From positions 1-64,000 of the forward strand of contig NZ_SMSG01000001.1 in NCBI RefSeq assembly GCF_004382795.1: a DNA stretch of 64,000 bases, in the 5' to 3' direction. The translations under genes were made by a program, and so were the position numbers. This stretch comes from Cumulibacter soli. Its GTDB lineage: Bacteria > Actinomycetota > Actinomycetes > Mycobacteriales > Antricoccaceae. Every line of letters begins with the position of its first letter. The stretch's first letter is position 1. Below the pieces are notes generated by a model. It was not told the DNA's origin and made no database searches. It worked only from the letters and a program-made list of their open reading frames with translations. Of the stretch, positions 44,976-52,741 are shown in pieces.

Positions 44976-45716
44976 GTGAGCCTCGTAGCGATCGTCCTAC
45001 TCGGGGTTATCGCCGGTGGGTTAATCGGTTCCATCGGGATCGGCGGCGTGATCGTTCCGCCGGCGTTGGTGTTCGCGATGGGGTTCGACCCCCATCTTGC
45101 CGCGGGAACCAGCAGCTGGAGTTTTCTGTTCACCGGAATCGTCGGCAGCATTGTCTACTCACGCAGGGCCGTCATGCCGTGGCGCATGGTCGGCTACCTC
45201 ACGCTGGGGATCGTGCCCGCCGCATTGGCAGGGGCATTCGTGAACGCAGCGATTCCCGATGCGGTCGCGATGCTTCCGCTGGCTGCACTCACGCTTGGAG
45301 CTGGCCTGTTCCAACTCTGCGCCCGCAGCGGGACACAGAGCGGCGGTCTTCGACAATTTCCGGCGTGGTCACTGATCTGCATCGGGGTTGCCGTTGGGTT
45401 CTGCTCCTCACTGACCGGCACGGGCGGGCCCGTCGTGCTCATGCCGATCCTGCTGACACTCGGTGTACCGGTGGCCCTGGCCGTCGCCGCCGCGCAGGTG
45501 ATCCAGATACCGCTCGTTCTGTTCGCCACCGCTGGTTATGCAGCACACGGGCAGGTTGCGTTCGGTCTGGGCACGCTGCTGGGGATCGCGGCGGCTGCGG
45601 GCGTTCTCGTTGGGGTGTGGTTCGCGATGCGTCAACCCGAACGGCGCCTTCGCCTGTTCGCGGGCGCGGCCATGCTCGTTATCGGTGCCGCGCTGTTGAT
45701 CTCAAGCTTCGCGTAG
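44976..45716 (+). CDS. TSUP-family (TauE/SafE) permease
   Basis: About 246 residues with roughly eight hydrophobic segments. The family repeats appear as GVIAGGLIGSIGIGGVIVPPALV and CIGVAVGFCSSLTGTGGPVVLMPILL. TSUP proteins carry sulfite, sulfonates or related anions. GTG 44976 has GGGTGAG upstream; TTG 44973 is the other option. Confidence 0.87.
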   Translation: MSLVAIVLLGVIAGGLIGSIGIGGVIVPPALVFAMGFDPHLAAGTSSWSFLFTGIVGSIVYSRRAVMPWRMVGYLTLGIVPAALAGAFVNAAIPDAVAMLPLAALTLGAGLFQLCARSGTQSGGLRQFPAWSLICIGVAVGFCSSLTGTGGPVVLMPILLTLGVPVALAVAAAQVIQIPLVLFATAGYAAHGQVAFGLGTLLGIAAAAGVLVGVWFAMRQPERRLRLFAGAAMLVIGAALLISSFA

Positions 45717-45843
45717 CGGCGTACCGGACCACGCGGGCGCCAGCTGCAGGCGTTGTTCGCTCCGGCGATGCGGGTGGCACGTCGTCAAGCAGCGGCACGC
45801 GGCACGTTCTCGGTCACCTTGACGGAGATTCGCCGTGCTACCT

Positions 45844-46416
45844 CTAGGCCCGCGTGAACTCGTGGAGCTGGACCTGATCCCACGGGACGCTCGCGCTCGT
45901 CGCAGGAGCGGTGTCGCCGTCGAGGCGAAGAATCGACGCCAGGGCGGCATTGGCTAGCTCCAGCCAGTGCTCAGGGGCGAGCGGGATATCTGCTTCGAAC
46001 GGCTCCGGCGTCCCGCTGTCGCGGTGAACCCCGGCAGTGTGGTTTACCGAGAATCGGCGCTGCAGGGCACCGTCGAGCCAGCGACCGTACGCGACCATGC
46101 TCGTCGTGGAGTCCGAGGTCAGCAGTCGCAGGTCGGGCCACTCAGTGAGTTTCAGGTACCTGGCGTGCAGGATCGCGGGATCGTAGAGCTGCGCGTCTCG
46201 AGTCGCGATGAGCACGCCGTCCAGGAACGCCCCCACCGCCAAGGTCCCACGCGCGGGGAACGCCGTCCCTAGTAGCGGGCGAGTTTCGGCTAGGCGGTAG
46301 GCAGTGCGCGGGAACAAACGTCGTACGACCGCGTCAGCATCCGCCTTGCTACCGGGACGAGTGAGATCAACGGTGCCCGCACGAGAAAATGCCAGGAAGG
46401 AGAAACTGAGTCCCAT
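45844..46416 (-). CDS. Conserved actinobacterial protein of unknown function (DUF6928-like)
   Basis: A 190-residue protein that begins MGLSFSFLAFSRAG and contains AYRLAETRPLLGTAFPARGTLAVGAFLDGVLIATRD. The pattern reminds of small actinobacterial proteins annotated DUF6928, but this is from memory and weakly supported. No signal peptide, membrane segment or catalytic motif was seen. Its neighbours are a TSUP permease (convergent) and an unknown gene on the same strand, 113 bp away, which give no clue. Confidence 0.6.
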   Translation of the reverse strand: MGLSFSFLAFSRAGTVDLTRPGSKADADAVVRRLFPRTAYRLAETRPLLGTAFPARGTLAVGAFLDGVLIATRDAQLYDPAILHARYLKLTEWPDLRLLTSDSTTSMVAYGRWLDGALQRRFSVNHTAGVHRDSGTPEPFEADIPLAPEHWLELANAALASILRLDGDTAPATSASVPWDQVQLHEFTRA

Positions 46417-46529
46417 GGCTCAAGACTACTCGACGATACGACCGCCGGTCGGCTGCGAGCACTCGTCTTCCGCTATATATGCAATCCCACCCGCAGCGAA
46501 CACGATGCTGCGAACAGTCGGAGTACCGC

Positions 46530-47192
46530 TCAGCGAGCGGCCTCCTCCAACCGCGCGAGCGCGTCGGCCGCGAGTTGCGGGTCATGCAGGTTCTCTGTTG
46601 TGCTCCAGATGATTCGCTGGCCGTCACGCCAGACAGCGTAGAGCCGTTCGAGAACGGGTTCATTCCCGTCGTCCAGCCAATCCAGCGCATCGATGCCATG
46701 AGCAGCAAGATCGTGATCGAGACTCTCCAGCCTGTCCAGCCGGAACGGGACGCCCTGAGACCTTGCCCATGCCAACACCGCCAGCCCGATCGGCCAATAG
46801 TTCTCCGCAGCAGTCCGTCGCGCGGTGGCGCGCCGGAGAGCTACCGCTTCAACTCGGCCCCGTTCGCCATGGAACACGACATACCAGTTCTTGTATTGGA
46901 TCCGGAGGTGGTGCACCGCCATTTGTACGGGCCCAAATGCCTCGATGACCAATCCGCCTCGGTTAAGAAGCGAGCGAGCAAACTGCGCGGCGTCCGGCTT
47001 GTTTTCCGCGAGGTACTCGAGGACACGGCCCACGGCGCACTCATCGGGCTCATCGAACGAAGACTCCGGCACGAGCAGAGGATATATCTGCGCCCTGCGC
47101 AGAAGCAGACGGATCGCTGTGCCGCCGCGTCTGTCGGGCTGGCGGTCGGCTAGATGACAGTTCCCCACCGAGCGCGCACCCAACGATCGCAA
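46530..47192 (-). CDS. Protein of unknown function, downstream of 29-bp dyad
   Basis: Up to 220 residues, not recognised. Notable stretches are VHHLRIQYKNWYVVFHGERGRVEAV, LAVLAWARSQGVPFRLDRLESLDHDLAAHGIDALDWLDDG and WRDGQRIIWSTTENLHD. Start uncertain: TTG 47192 with GAGGA ahead, or GTG 47168. It diverges from the PEP-synthase-like gene, and the shared promoter region contains the 29-bp dyad (47205-47233), so both genes are probably controlled by the same regulator as the 35923 operon. Confidence 0.55.
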   Translation of the reverse strand: MRSLGARSVGNCHLADRQPDRRGGTAIRLLLRRAQIYPLLVPESSFDEPDECAVGRVLEYLAENKPDAAQFARSLLNRGGLVIEAFGPVQMAVHHLRIQYKNWYVVFHGERGRVEAVALRRATARRTAAENYWPIGLAVLAWARSQGVPFRLDRLESLDHDLAAHGIDALDWLDDGNEPVLERLYAVWRDGQRIIWSTTENLHDPQLAADALARLEEAAR

Positions 47193-47204
47193 CCCTTGCT
47201 ATCC

Positions 47205-47233
47205 TCAACATAGTATTGTCAATATTTTGTTGA
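47205..47233. promoter_or_regulatory. 29-bp dyad, copy B (bidirectional)
   Basis: TCAACA-N3-TATTG-N-CAATA-N3-TGTTGA, arms matching at 12 of 14 positions, between the divergent genes 47192 (minus) and 47245 (plus). Copy A at 35934 has the same core and the two copies agree in the spacer as well. The site begins 12 bases before the plus-strand start, so a bound protein would block it. Confidence 0.8.
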
Positions 47234-47244
47234 TTGGTGGAGAG

Positions 47245-48435
47245 ATGCTCACGACGCTCTCTAAGGCGACCCGGGCGGACGCAGGCGGGAAAGCGGCGAC
47301 GCTCGGAGTGCTGCTACGTGCCGGCCTGCCGGTCCCCGACGGGTTCGTCGTACCGAGCGGCATCGATGACGGGGAGTCGTTACACGAGGCCGTTGCCCGC
47401 GCACTGGCGCGATTGGGCGACCCGGTCGTGGCCGTGAGGTCGTCGGCGATGAACGAGGACGGCGCAGTGGCGTCGGCCGCCGGTCAATACGAAAGCATCA
47501 TCGGCGTACGCGGCGCAGACGCTGTGTGCCAAGCGATCACAAAGTGCCGAGCATCGGTGCGCGCCGCCCGCGTGGTCGATTACTGGGCACACTCCGGCGG
47601 CGAGTCGACGCGAGTTGCGGAGATTCCAGTACTCGTGCAGCCGGTCATCGAGGCCGATGCCTCAGGAGTCATGTTCACCCCTCAACATGCCGGAGGGCCG
47701 ACGCGGATCGAAGCCTCCTGGGGGCTCGGGCTAGCCGTCGTGGGAGGAACGGTCACCCCCGACGCCTACCACGTCTCCCCCGATACGACTATCGACTTCT
47801 CATTGGGAAGTAAGGCGACTCGCGTCGACCTGGATGACGAGCGCGACGGGCTCATAACGAGCACCGTCGCCCCTGACAGACGATCCACCCGCACCTTGGA
47901 CGACGCCACGATCACAGCCTTGGCCGAGCTGGGAAATCGGATCGCGATCCTGCTCGGCGGCCCGCAGGACATTGAATGGGCACTCGCAGGCAGCACCGTG
48001 TCGGTTCTCCAAGCCCGCCCGATCACCGCGGCACTTCCACCCCGCGAGGTACGTGATTCGGCCGATGCAATCGGGACGCTGAACGGTACTCCTGGCTCCC
48101 ACGGAACCGTCACCTCGGCGGCTCGGATCGTGCGCGACCCCTCGGACTTCCCTACGGTTCGCCCCCGCGACATCGTGGTCTGCCCATACACCGACCCCGC
48201 CTGGATGCCGCTGTTCACCATCGCGGCCGGTGTGGTCACCGAGACCGGCGGCGCGCTCTCGCACGCCGCCATCGTCGCCCGCGAATACGGCATCCCCGCA
48301 GTGCTCGGGATCGACGGCGCCACTACCCAGATCGAGAACAGCGCCCGCATCACGCTCAACGGCACCTCCGGAACCGTCACCATTCTCCGCCCCGACCCCG
48401 CACCCAGGCGAAAGGAGGGCGGGACGTCCTCGTGA
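47245..48435 (+). CDS. Short PEP-synthase/pyruvate phosphate dikinase-like protein
   Basis: A 396-residue protein made of an ATP-grasp PPDK N-terminal domain (DAGGKAATLGVLLRAGLPVPDGFVVP; VRSSAMNEDGAVASAAGQYES; VIEADASGVMFTP) and a PEP-utilising swivelling domain with its His (TETGGALSHAAIVAREYGIPAVLGI). The large middle or C-terminal substrate barrel of PEP synthases and rifampin phosphotransferases is absent, so the acceptor is unknown. ATG 47245 follows GGTGGAG. The histidine-phosphatase-like frame starts 16 bases after its stop. Confidence 0.8.
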   Translation: MLTTLSKATRADAGGKAATLGVLLRAGLPVPDGFVVPSGIDDGESLHEAVARALARLGDPVVAVRSSAMNEDGAVASAAGQYESIIGVRGADAVCQAITKCRASVRAARVVDYWAHSGGESTRVAEIPVLVQPVIEADASGVMFTPQHAGGPTRIEASWGLGLAVVGGTVTPDAYHVSPDTTIDFSLGSKATRVDLDDERDGLITSTVAPDRRSTRTLDDATITALAELGNRIAILLGGPQDIEWALAGSTVSVLQARPITAALPPREVRDSADAIGTLNGTPGSHGTVTSAARIVRDPSDFPTVRPRDIVVCPYTDPAWMPLFTIAAGVVTETGGALSHAAIVAREYGIPAVLGIDGATTQIENSARITLNGTSGTVTILRPDPAPRRKEGGTSS

Positions 48436-48451
48436 TGCGCCCGATCCGCTC

Positions 48452-49052
48452 ATGGCCACCAGATATCTCTACATCGCACGGCACGGCGACGCCGACGCGT
48501 TTGGCACCCTCACTGACACCGGACGCGAACAGGCCCGCCTGCTCGGTCAGCGACTGGCGCATCTTCCCATCGACGCCGTGTGGCACACCTTTGCCGCGAG
48601 CTGCCGATAGTGCCCAGCAGCTCAACATCTTCCTCGGTGGTGCTGCGCCCGTCAGCGAAGCGCCCGAGTTGATCGACCACGTGCCCTATGTGCCCACGCC
48701 GCAGGAGACCCCGCCGTCGTGGGTGCCGTTCTTCGACGGCTACGACGCGGACGAGGCCGAGGCCGGGCACAAGATCGCGCAAAGCCTCATCACTAGGTTC
48801 GCCACCCCGCCGGAGGGTGACGACGATACGCATGAAGTGCTCATCACCCATGCCTACCCGATCGCGTGGCTCATTCGTCATGCCCTGGACGCACCGGCGG
48901 TGCGATGGCTCGGCCTCAGCAGCGCCAACGCCGCGCTGACCGTGATCGAGAACCGACCCGCATTGCCGCCGAGCATCACCATGTTCAACGTCATGAGTCA
49001 TCTTCGCCCCAATCTGCGATGGACAGGTTTCCCCAAAGCGCCGCGCCCCTGA
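48452..49052 (+). pseudogene. Histidine phosphatase (phosphoglycerate-mutase-like), frameshifted
   Basis: Two frames together encode one phosphatase. Frame one starts MATRYLYIARHGDADAFGTLTDTGREQARLL (catalytic RHG at residues 9-11) and hits TAG at 48608. The continuation, PLPRAADSAQQLNIFLGG... to HEVLITHAYPIAWLIRHAL, is in another frame to 49052. The switch falls near 48585-48600, where a CACACC tract suggests loss of two bases. It is either a broken gene or a sequencing error; it is not a recognised programmed frameshift. Confidence 0.75.
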
Positions 49053-49231
49053 ATGCGGCGAGGTGGATGAAATCGAACTCCTGGTGCGCGTCGGTTTGCT
49101 ACCTCCATCAGCACCACGGAGGCGTGATCCTCGACCTGCTCCAGCCTGAGATCGTCCGCAATTAGCCGGACTTTCGGTCGCACCCGGTCGAGCACATACT
49201 TCGCCTAGCGCACGAGCGCGACCCGCCTATT
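49053..49231. other. Intergenic stretch without recognised gene
   Basis: Roughly 180 bases between the phosphatase remnant and the ABC-F operator. No frame of note, no hairpin seen. Confidence 0.4.
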
Positions 49232-49247
49232 TATCACATGCGTGATA
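49232..49247. promoter_or_regulatory. TATCAC-ATGC-GTGATA dyad, candidate TetR operator
   Basis: A 6-4-6 inverted repeat ending 10 bases before the ABC-F start codon. The TetR gene directly after the ABC-F gene is the expected ligand-sensing repressor. Confidence 0.6.
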
Positions 49248-49257
49248 GTTTTCGACC

Positions 49258-50931
49258 ATGGTTCATCTCGGTGCCGCCTCGGTGACTTACACGCTGTCTG
49301 ATGGTCGGCCGCTGCTGCGTGATGTCTCGCTGGCAGTGGGCCCGGGTGAGCGGGTCGCCCTGATCGGGGCGAATGGCGCTGGGAAGAGCACGTTGCTGCG
49401 GATCATCACTGGCGAACTCTCACCTGAACCCGGAACGGTGACCCGTGACGGCGGCCTTGGCGTGATGCGTCAGTTCGTCACGGGCACGACCGTCGGCGAG
49501 CTACTGCTGTCAGTCGCGCAGCCGTTGATCCGCAATGCCGCCGCACGACTCTCCCGCTCCGAGGCCATGATGAACGAGCAGGGCAGCACCCAATCGCAGA
49601 TGGCGTACGCGTCGGCGATCGCTGCATGGGGTGAGGTCGGCGGTTACGACGCCGAGGTGCTGTGGGATGTCTGCACGGTCGCCGCTCTCGGGGTGCCGTT
49701 CGAACGGTGTCGCGACAGGGCGCTGTCTACGCTGTCGGGTGGCGAGCAGAAGCGCCTCGCGCTGGAGGCGCTGCTGCGCGGCCCGGATGAGCTACTGCTG
49801 CTCGATGAACCGGACAACTCCCTGGACGTGCCGGGTAAGCGCTGGCTGGAAGAGCAGTTGCGCGCGACGAGTAAAGGCGTGCTGTACGTGAGCCACGACC
49901 GTGAGTTGCTGGCCCGCACGGCGACCTCGATCGTGACGCTGGAACTCGGCGCGGCGAGCAATACCGCATGGACACATCCGGGTGGATTCGAAAATTACCA
50001 CCGCGCGCGGGAGCAGCGGTTCGAGAAATTGGACGAGCTTCGCCGACGCTGGGACGAAGAGCACGCGAAGCTGCGCTCGCTCATGCTCATGTACAAGCAG
50101 AAGGCCGCTTACAACTCCGACATGGCCTCCCGGTATCGGGCAGCGCAGACCCGGCTGACGCGGTTTGAGGAGGCCGGGCCACCGCAGGAGCAACCTCACG
50201 AACAGCGCCTTCAGATGCGGCTGCGCGGTGGGCGGACCGGGAAGCGGGTGTTGACCTGCGAGGCGTTGGAGCTGATGGGGCTTATGCACGGGTTTAACTT
50301 CGAGGCGTATTTCGGTGATCGGGTCGCGGTGCTCGGTTCGAACGGGTCGGGCAAGTCGCACTTCCTGCGCCTGCTCGCTTCCGGAGGCACCGATCCCGCG
50401 CCGGGCCAAGAACCCGTCGCAGACACGGAGATTGAACCCGTACCGCACGGGGGCTCAGCACGGCTCGGCGCAAGGGTTCGGCCAGGATGGTTTGCCCAGA
50501 ATCGAAGCCGCCCTGACCTCTTCGGCCGCACCCTGCTGGACATTCTGCATCGCGGTGATGAGCACCGCACCGGGATGCCACGCGAGGACGCCTCGCGGGT
50601 GTTGGCCCGCTACGAACTGGCGAAGTCCGCAGAGCAGTACTTCGATTCGCTCTCGGGCGGGCAACAGGCGAGGTTCCAGGTGCTGCTGTTGGAACTCGGT
50701 GGGGCGACGATGCTGCTGTTGGACGAGCCCACCGACAACCTCGATTTGGTCTCCGCCGAGGCCCTCCAGAGCGCGCTGGCCGCGTTTGGGGGGACCGTGC
50801 TCGCAGTGACCCATGATCGATGGTTCGCACGCGACTTCGACCGCTTCCTCATCTTCGGAGCAGACGGCGACATCTACGAAAGCAGCGAGCCTGTGTGGGA
50901 CGAGGCCCGCGTCGCTAGAGAGAGGACGTAG
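49258..50931 (+). CDS. ABC-F family ATPase, TetR-controlled
   Basis: A 557-residue double ATPase without membrane segments. Domain 1: GANGAGKSTLLRII, LSGGEQKRLALEALL and LLLDEPDNSLDVPGKRW; the usual Thr of DEPTN is Asp here. Domain 2: GSNGSGKSHFLRLLASG, LSGGQQARFQVLLLELGG and MLLLDEPTDNLDL. The linker is rich in charged residues (RREQRFEKLDELRRRWDEEHAKLRSL-like). It is followed after 5 bp by a TetR gene and preceded by a dyad, so it is likely induced by a compound such as an antibiotic acting on the ribosome. Confidence 0.88.
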   Translation: MVHLGAASVTYTLSDGRPLLRDVSLAVGPGERVALIGANGAGKSTLLRIITGELSPEPGTVTRDGGLGVMRQFVTGTTVGELLLSVAQPLIRNAAARLSRSEAMMNEQGSTQSQMAYASAIAAWGEVGGYDAEVLWDVCTVAALGVPFERCRDRALSTLSGGEQKRLALEALLRGPDELLLLDEPDNSLDVPGKRWLEEQLRATSKGVLYVSHDRELLARTATSIVTLELGAASNTAWTHPGGFENYHRAREQRFEKLDELRRRWDEEHAKLRSLMLMYKQKAAYNSDMASRYRAAQTRLTRFEEAGPPQEQPHEQRLQMRLRGGRTGKRVLTCEALELMGLMHGFNFEAYFGDRVAVLGSNGSGKSHFLRLLASGGTDPAPGQEPVADTEIEPVPHGGSARLGARVRPGWFAQNRSRPDLFGRTLLDILHRGDEHRTGMPREDASRVLARYELAKSAEQYFDSLSGGQQARFQVLLLELGGATMLLLDEPTDNLDLVSAEALQSALAAFGGTVLAVTHDRWFARDFDRFLIFGADGDIYESSEPVWDEARVARERT

Positions 50932-50936
50932 GAGCC

Positions 50937-51542
50937 ATGCCCGCAAGGATCGACCCGGAGCTGCGTCGTCAGCAAGTCATAGAGGCGGCATTCCGCCTCG
51001 TGGTAGCCGAAGGGATCGAGGGGGCGTCGCTGCGGAAGGTCGCCGACGAATCCGGTCTGAACATCGGCTCTGTCCGGCACTACTTCGATGGCCACCACGA
51101 CCTGCTCAATGCCGCTGCAGAGGAGGCGGGCGCCCGTATGGGCGATCGCGTCGCCGCACACTCGGCCGAAGGACTGCGCGGGCTCGAGGGGGAGGCTGCG
51201 CTCGACGCCCTGCAAGCTTTGGTCGAAGCAGTCATGCCGGTCGATGAGCCGCGTCGCAATGAAGCGATCGTGGTGGTCGAATTGATCATGGCTTCCCGAA
51301 CGATGCCGGTATTCCGCGCCATGTCTGAGCGTATGGCGAACGACCTCGCCGTCGTCCTTCGCAACGCACTCGACGCTCTCGGCCTCCCGGACGCGGACCT
51401 CGCCGCAGCACAGCTCAACGCCGTAATCGGCGGCCTGACCCTGGACACGGTGACCCCGCACGGCGGTCTCAGTGTCGAACGCTTGCGAGCCATCCTGCGG
51501 GCACACCTGCGAATGCTGCTCGCCAACGCACGTCACGGGTGA
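50937..51542 (+). CDS. TetR-family regulator of ABC-F gene
   Basis: A 201-residue repressor. HTH: RRQQVIEAAFRLVVAEGIEGASLRKVADESGLNIGSVRHYFDGHHDLL. The C-terminal helical domain resembles the TetR_C_6-like group. ATG 50937 lies 5 bases after the ABC-F stop, so the genes are in one transcript. It probably acts at 49232-49247. Confidence 0.9.
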   Translation: MPARIDPELRRQQVIEAAFRLVVAEGIEGASLRKVADESGLNIGSVRHYFDGHHDLLNAAAEEAGARMGDRVAAHSAEGLRGLEGEAALDALQALVEAVMPVDEPRRNEAIVVVELIMASRTMPVFRAMSERMANDLAVVLRNALDALGLPDADLAAAQLNAVIGGLTLDTVTPHGGLSVERLRAILRAHLRMLLANARHG

Positions 51543-51715
51543 TGCATATGTCCGCTTGTTTGTTCACTCTGCTAACAGCGCCCGGACGTGAATACTCGCC
51601 CGACGTCATACTTGACCTTGACCTCATCGCCGATGACGCTTGAGCACGATTCAATGTGCACCGGGTGACCGTTTGGGAGAAGACCCGGGCGACGTGAGCC
51701 CAACCTGCGCTCCGG
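51543..51715. other. Short frame/gene-end remnant between TetR and toxin genes
   Basis: This interval contains a frame of about 33 codons (51542-51643) ending YSPDVILDLDLIADDA, which looks like the tail of some other protein. No start signal or homologue is recognised. It may be debris from an insertion or loss beside the toxin-antitoxin pair. Confidence 0.3.
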
Positions 51716-51955
51716 CTACGGGAGAAGGTCGAGCATCTGCGGTCGCGCCTTCATCGCATAGACCCCGAGTTCGTTGCCGCTATCGAAGACCAGCACGACA
51801 GTCTCCAGCATGCGGCCGTGGGTATCGAAGCCGAGACGCAGTTGCCTTGCGGGGCTGTCGTCATCGAGGTCTGCGATCCAGGTCGCCCACGTCGCAGCCT
51901 GGATCGCATCCTCGGGCTCGATGCCGTGCTCGCGAGCGGACGGATGAACTCTCAC
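51716..51955 (-). CDS. Small BrnT/RelE-like toxin of a type II TA pair
   Basis: A 79-residue protein starting VHPSAREHGIEPEDAIQAA and ending LGVYAMKARPQMLDLL, with the compact beta-sheet pattern LRLGFDTHGRMLETVVLVFD. It resembles small BrnT/RelE-type toxins paired with ribbon-helix-helix antitoxins. Its ATG overlaps the antitoxin stop (ATGA), the usual arrangement. The key catalytic residues cannot be assigned. Confidence 0.6.
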   Translation of the reverse strand: MRVHPSAREHGIEPEDAIQAATWATWIADLDDDSPARQLRLGFDTHGRMLETVVLVFDSGNELGVYAMKARPQMLDLLP

Positions 51956-52209
51956 CCCGAGGCCAAGGCCTCACGGATCACCTCGGAGCGAGACTTGCCT
52001 TCGCGTTCGGAGCGGGCGTCGAGGGCGGCGAGCTCGTCCGCGGTGAGACGCAGCGCGACGACCTGCGTCGGTTCAGCGCCACGGCCTGGTCGTCCACGGC
52101 CGCGCTTCTTCAGCACCTCGACGTCGTAGCCGGCCTCAGCCTCATCTGCCCACGCTGCAATCTGTTCTTCGGTGACGGGCGTCCCGTTGATCGTCTCGCG
52201 CTCAGCCAC
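51952..52209 (-). CDS. Ribbon-helix-helix (CopG-like) antitoxin
   Basis: An 85-residue protein. The C-terminal half has the ribbon-helix-helix pattern PTQVVALRLTADELAALDARSEREGKSRSEVIREAL. The N-terminal half (ETINGTPVTEEQIAAWADEAEAGYDVE) is common in actinobacterial antitoxins. GTG 52209 is the best start, with TATAAC about 10 bases upstream as a possible -10 element. It would bind the toxin and its own promoter. Confidence 0.75.
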   Translation of the reverse strand: MAERETINGTPVTEEQIAAWADEAEAGYDVEVLKKRGRGRPGRGAEPTQVVALRLTADELAALDARSEREGKSRSEVIREALASG

Positions 52210-52316
52210 ACCATTAATGTTATACGAAATTGCGGCCTCGGCACACCCCAACGGGTGGATCGGTGCGCCGACCCGTGCCACCAGGAGCATCCGCACGGGG
52301 CTCGCTGACATCGACC

Positions 52317-52570
52317 ACAGGCTTGCCGGCGAACAACGACCAGCGCAAGGGATCACGCAAACACCTCGGCACCGCGCTACGGCCCCTCCTGGACGGCAAG
52401 CAGATGTACACGCGCACGAACGACCAAGGCAAACGCCTCGCGAGCCAATCACTCACCAACGGCATCGAGATCAGCGAAGACGAAAGGGCGACGATCCGAC
52501 TGACTGAGCCGTTCGCCGCCCTCACACCAGAACCCGCATCAACCAATGCCAGGAGTTCCAATACGCCTTC
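52317..52570 (+). pseudogene. Possible remnant of a site-specific recombinase C-terminus
   Basis: In one frame this reads RKGSRKHLGTALRPLLDGK, NDQGKRLASQSLTNGIEIS and EDERATIRLTEPFAAL, a pattern reminiscent of the C-terminal tail of large serine recombinases. There is no start and the frame continues into the tRNA. Its place next to tRNA-Ala and a TA pair would suit a decayed mobile element, but this is a weak call. The 366 bases from 52210 to 52575 hold nothing else. Confidence 0.25.
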
Positions 52571-52575
52571 AGCTG

Positions 52576-52648
52576 TGGAGCTAAGGGGACTCGAACCCCT
52601 GACCCCCTGCATGCCATGCAGGTGCGCTACCAGCTGCGCCATAGCCCC
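52576..52648 (-). tRNA. tRNA-Ala (anticodon GGC)
   Basis: A 73-base cloverleaf. The acceptor stem pairs GGGGCTA with TAGCTCC, the D arm is GCGCAGCTGGTAGCGC, the anticodon stem CCTGC/GCAGG encloses the loop ATGGCAT (anticodon GGC), and the T arm contains GGTTCGAGTCC. CCA is not encoded. Confidence 0.95.
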
Positions 52649-52741
52649 GTGTTGCGAGATTCAACATTACACCCCGCGACTTCGATACGCAGCACGGGGT
52701 GACCTAGTTCGCATCGCCCAGCGGCCACCGCGCGCAAGCCA

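Noticed and set aside
46367-46708. Minus-strand frame of 113 codons between two unknown genes
   Set aside because: It overlaps the better-supported 46530-47192 gene and has no start site or motif.
48585-48610. Programmed frameshift in the histidine phosphatase
   Set aside because: No slippery heptamer or downstream stimulator is seen, and the first frame ends soon in a normal TAG.
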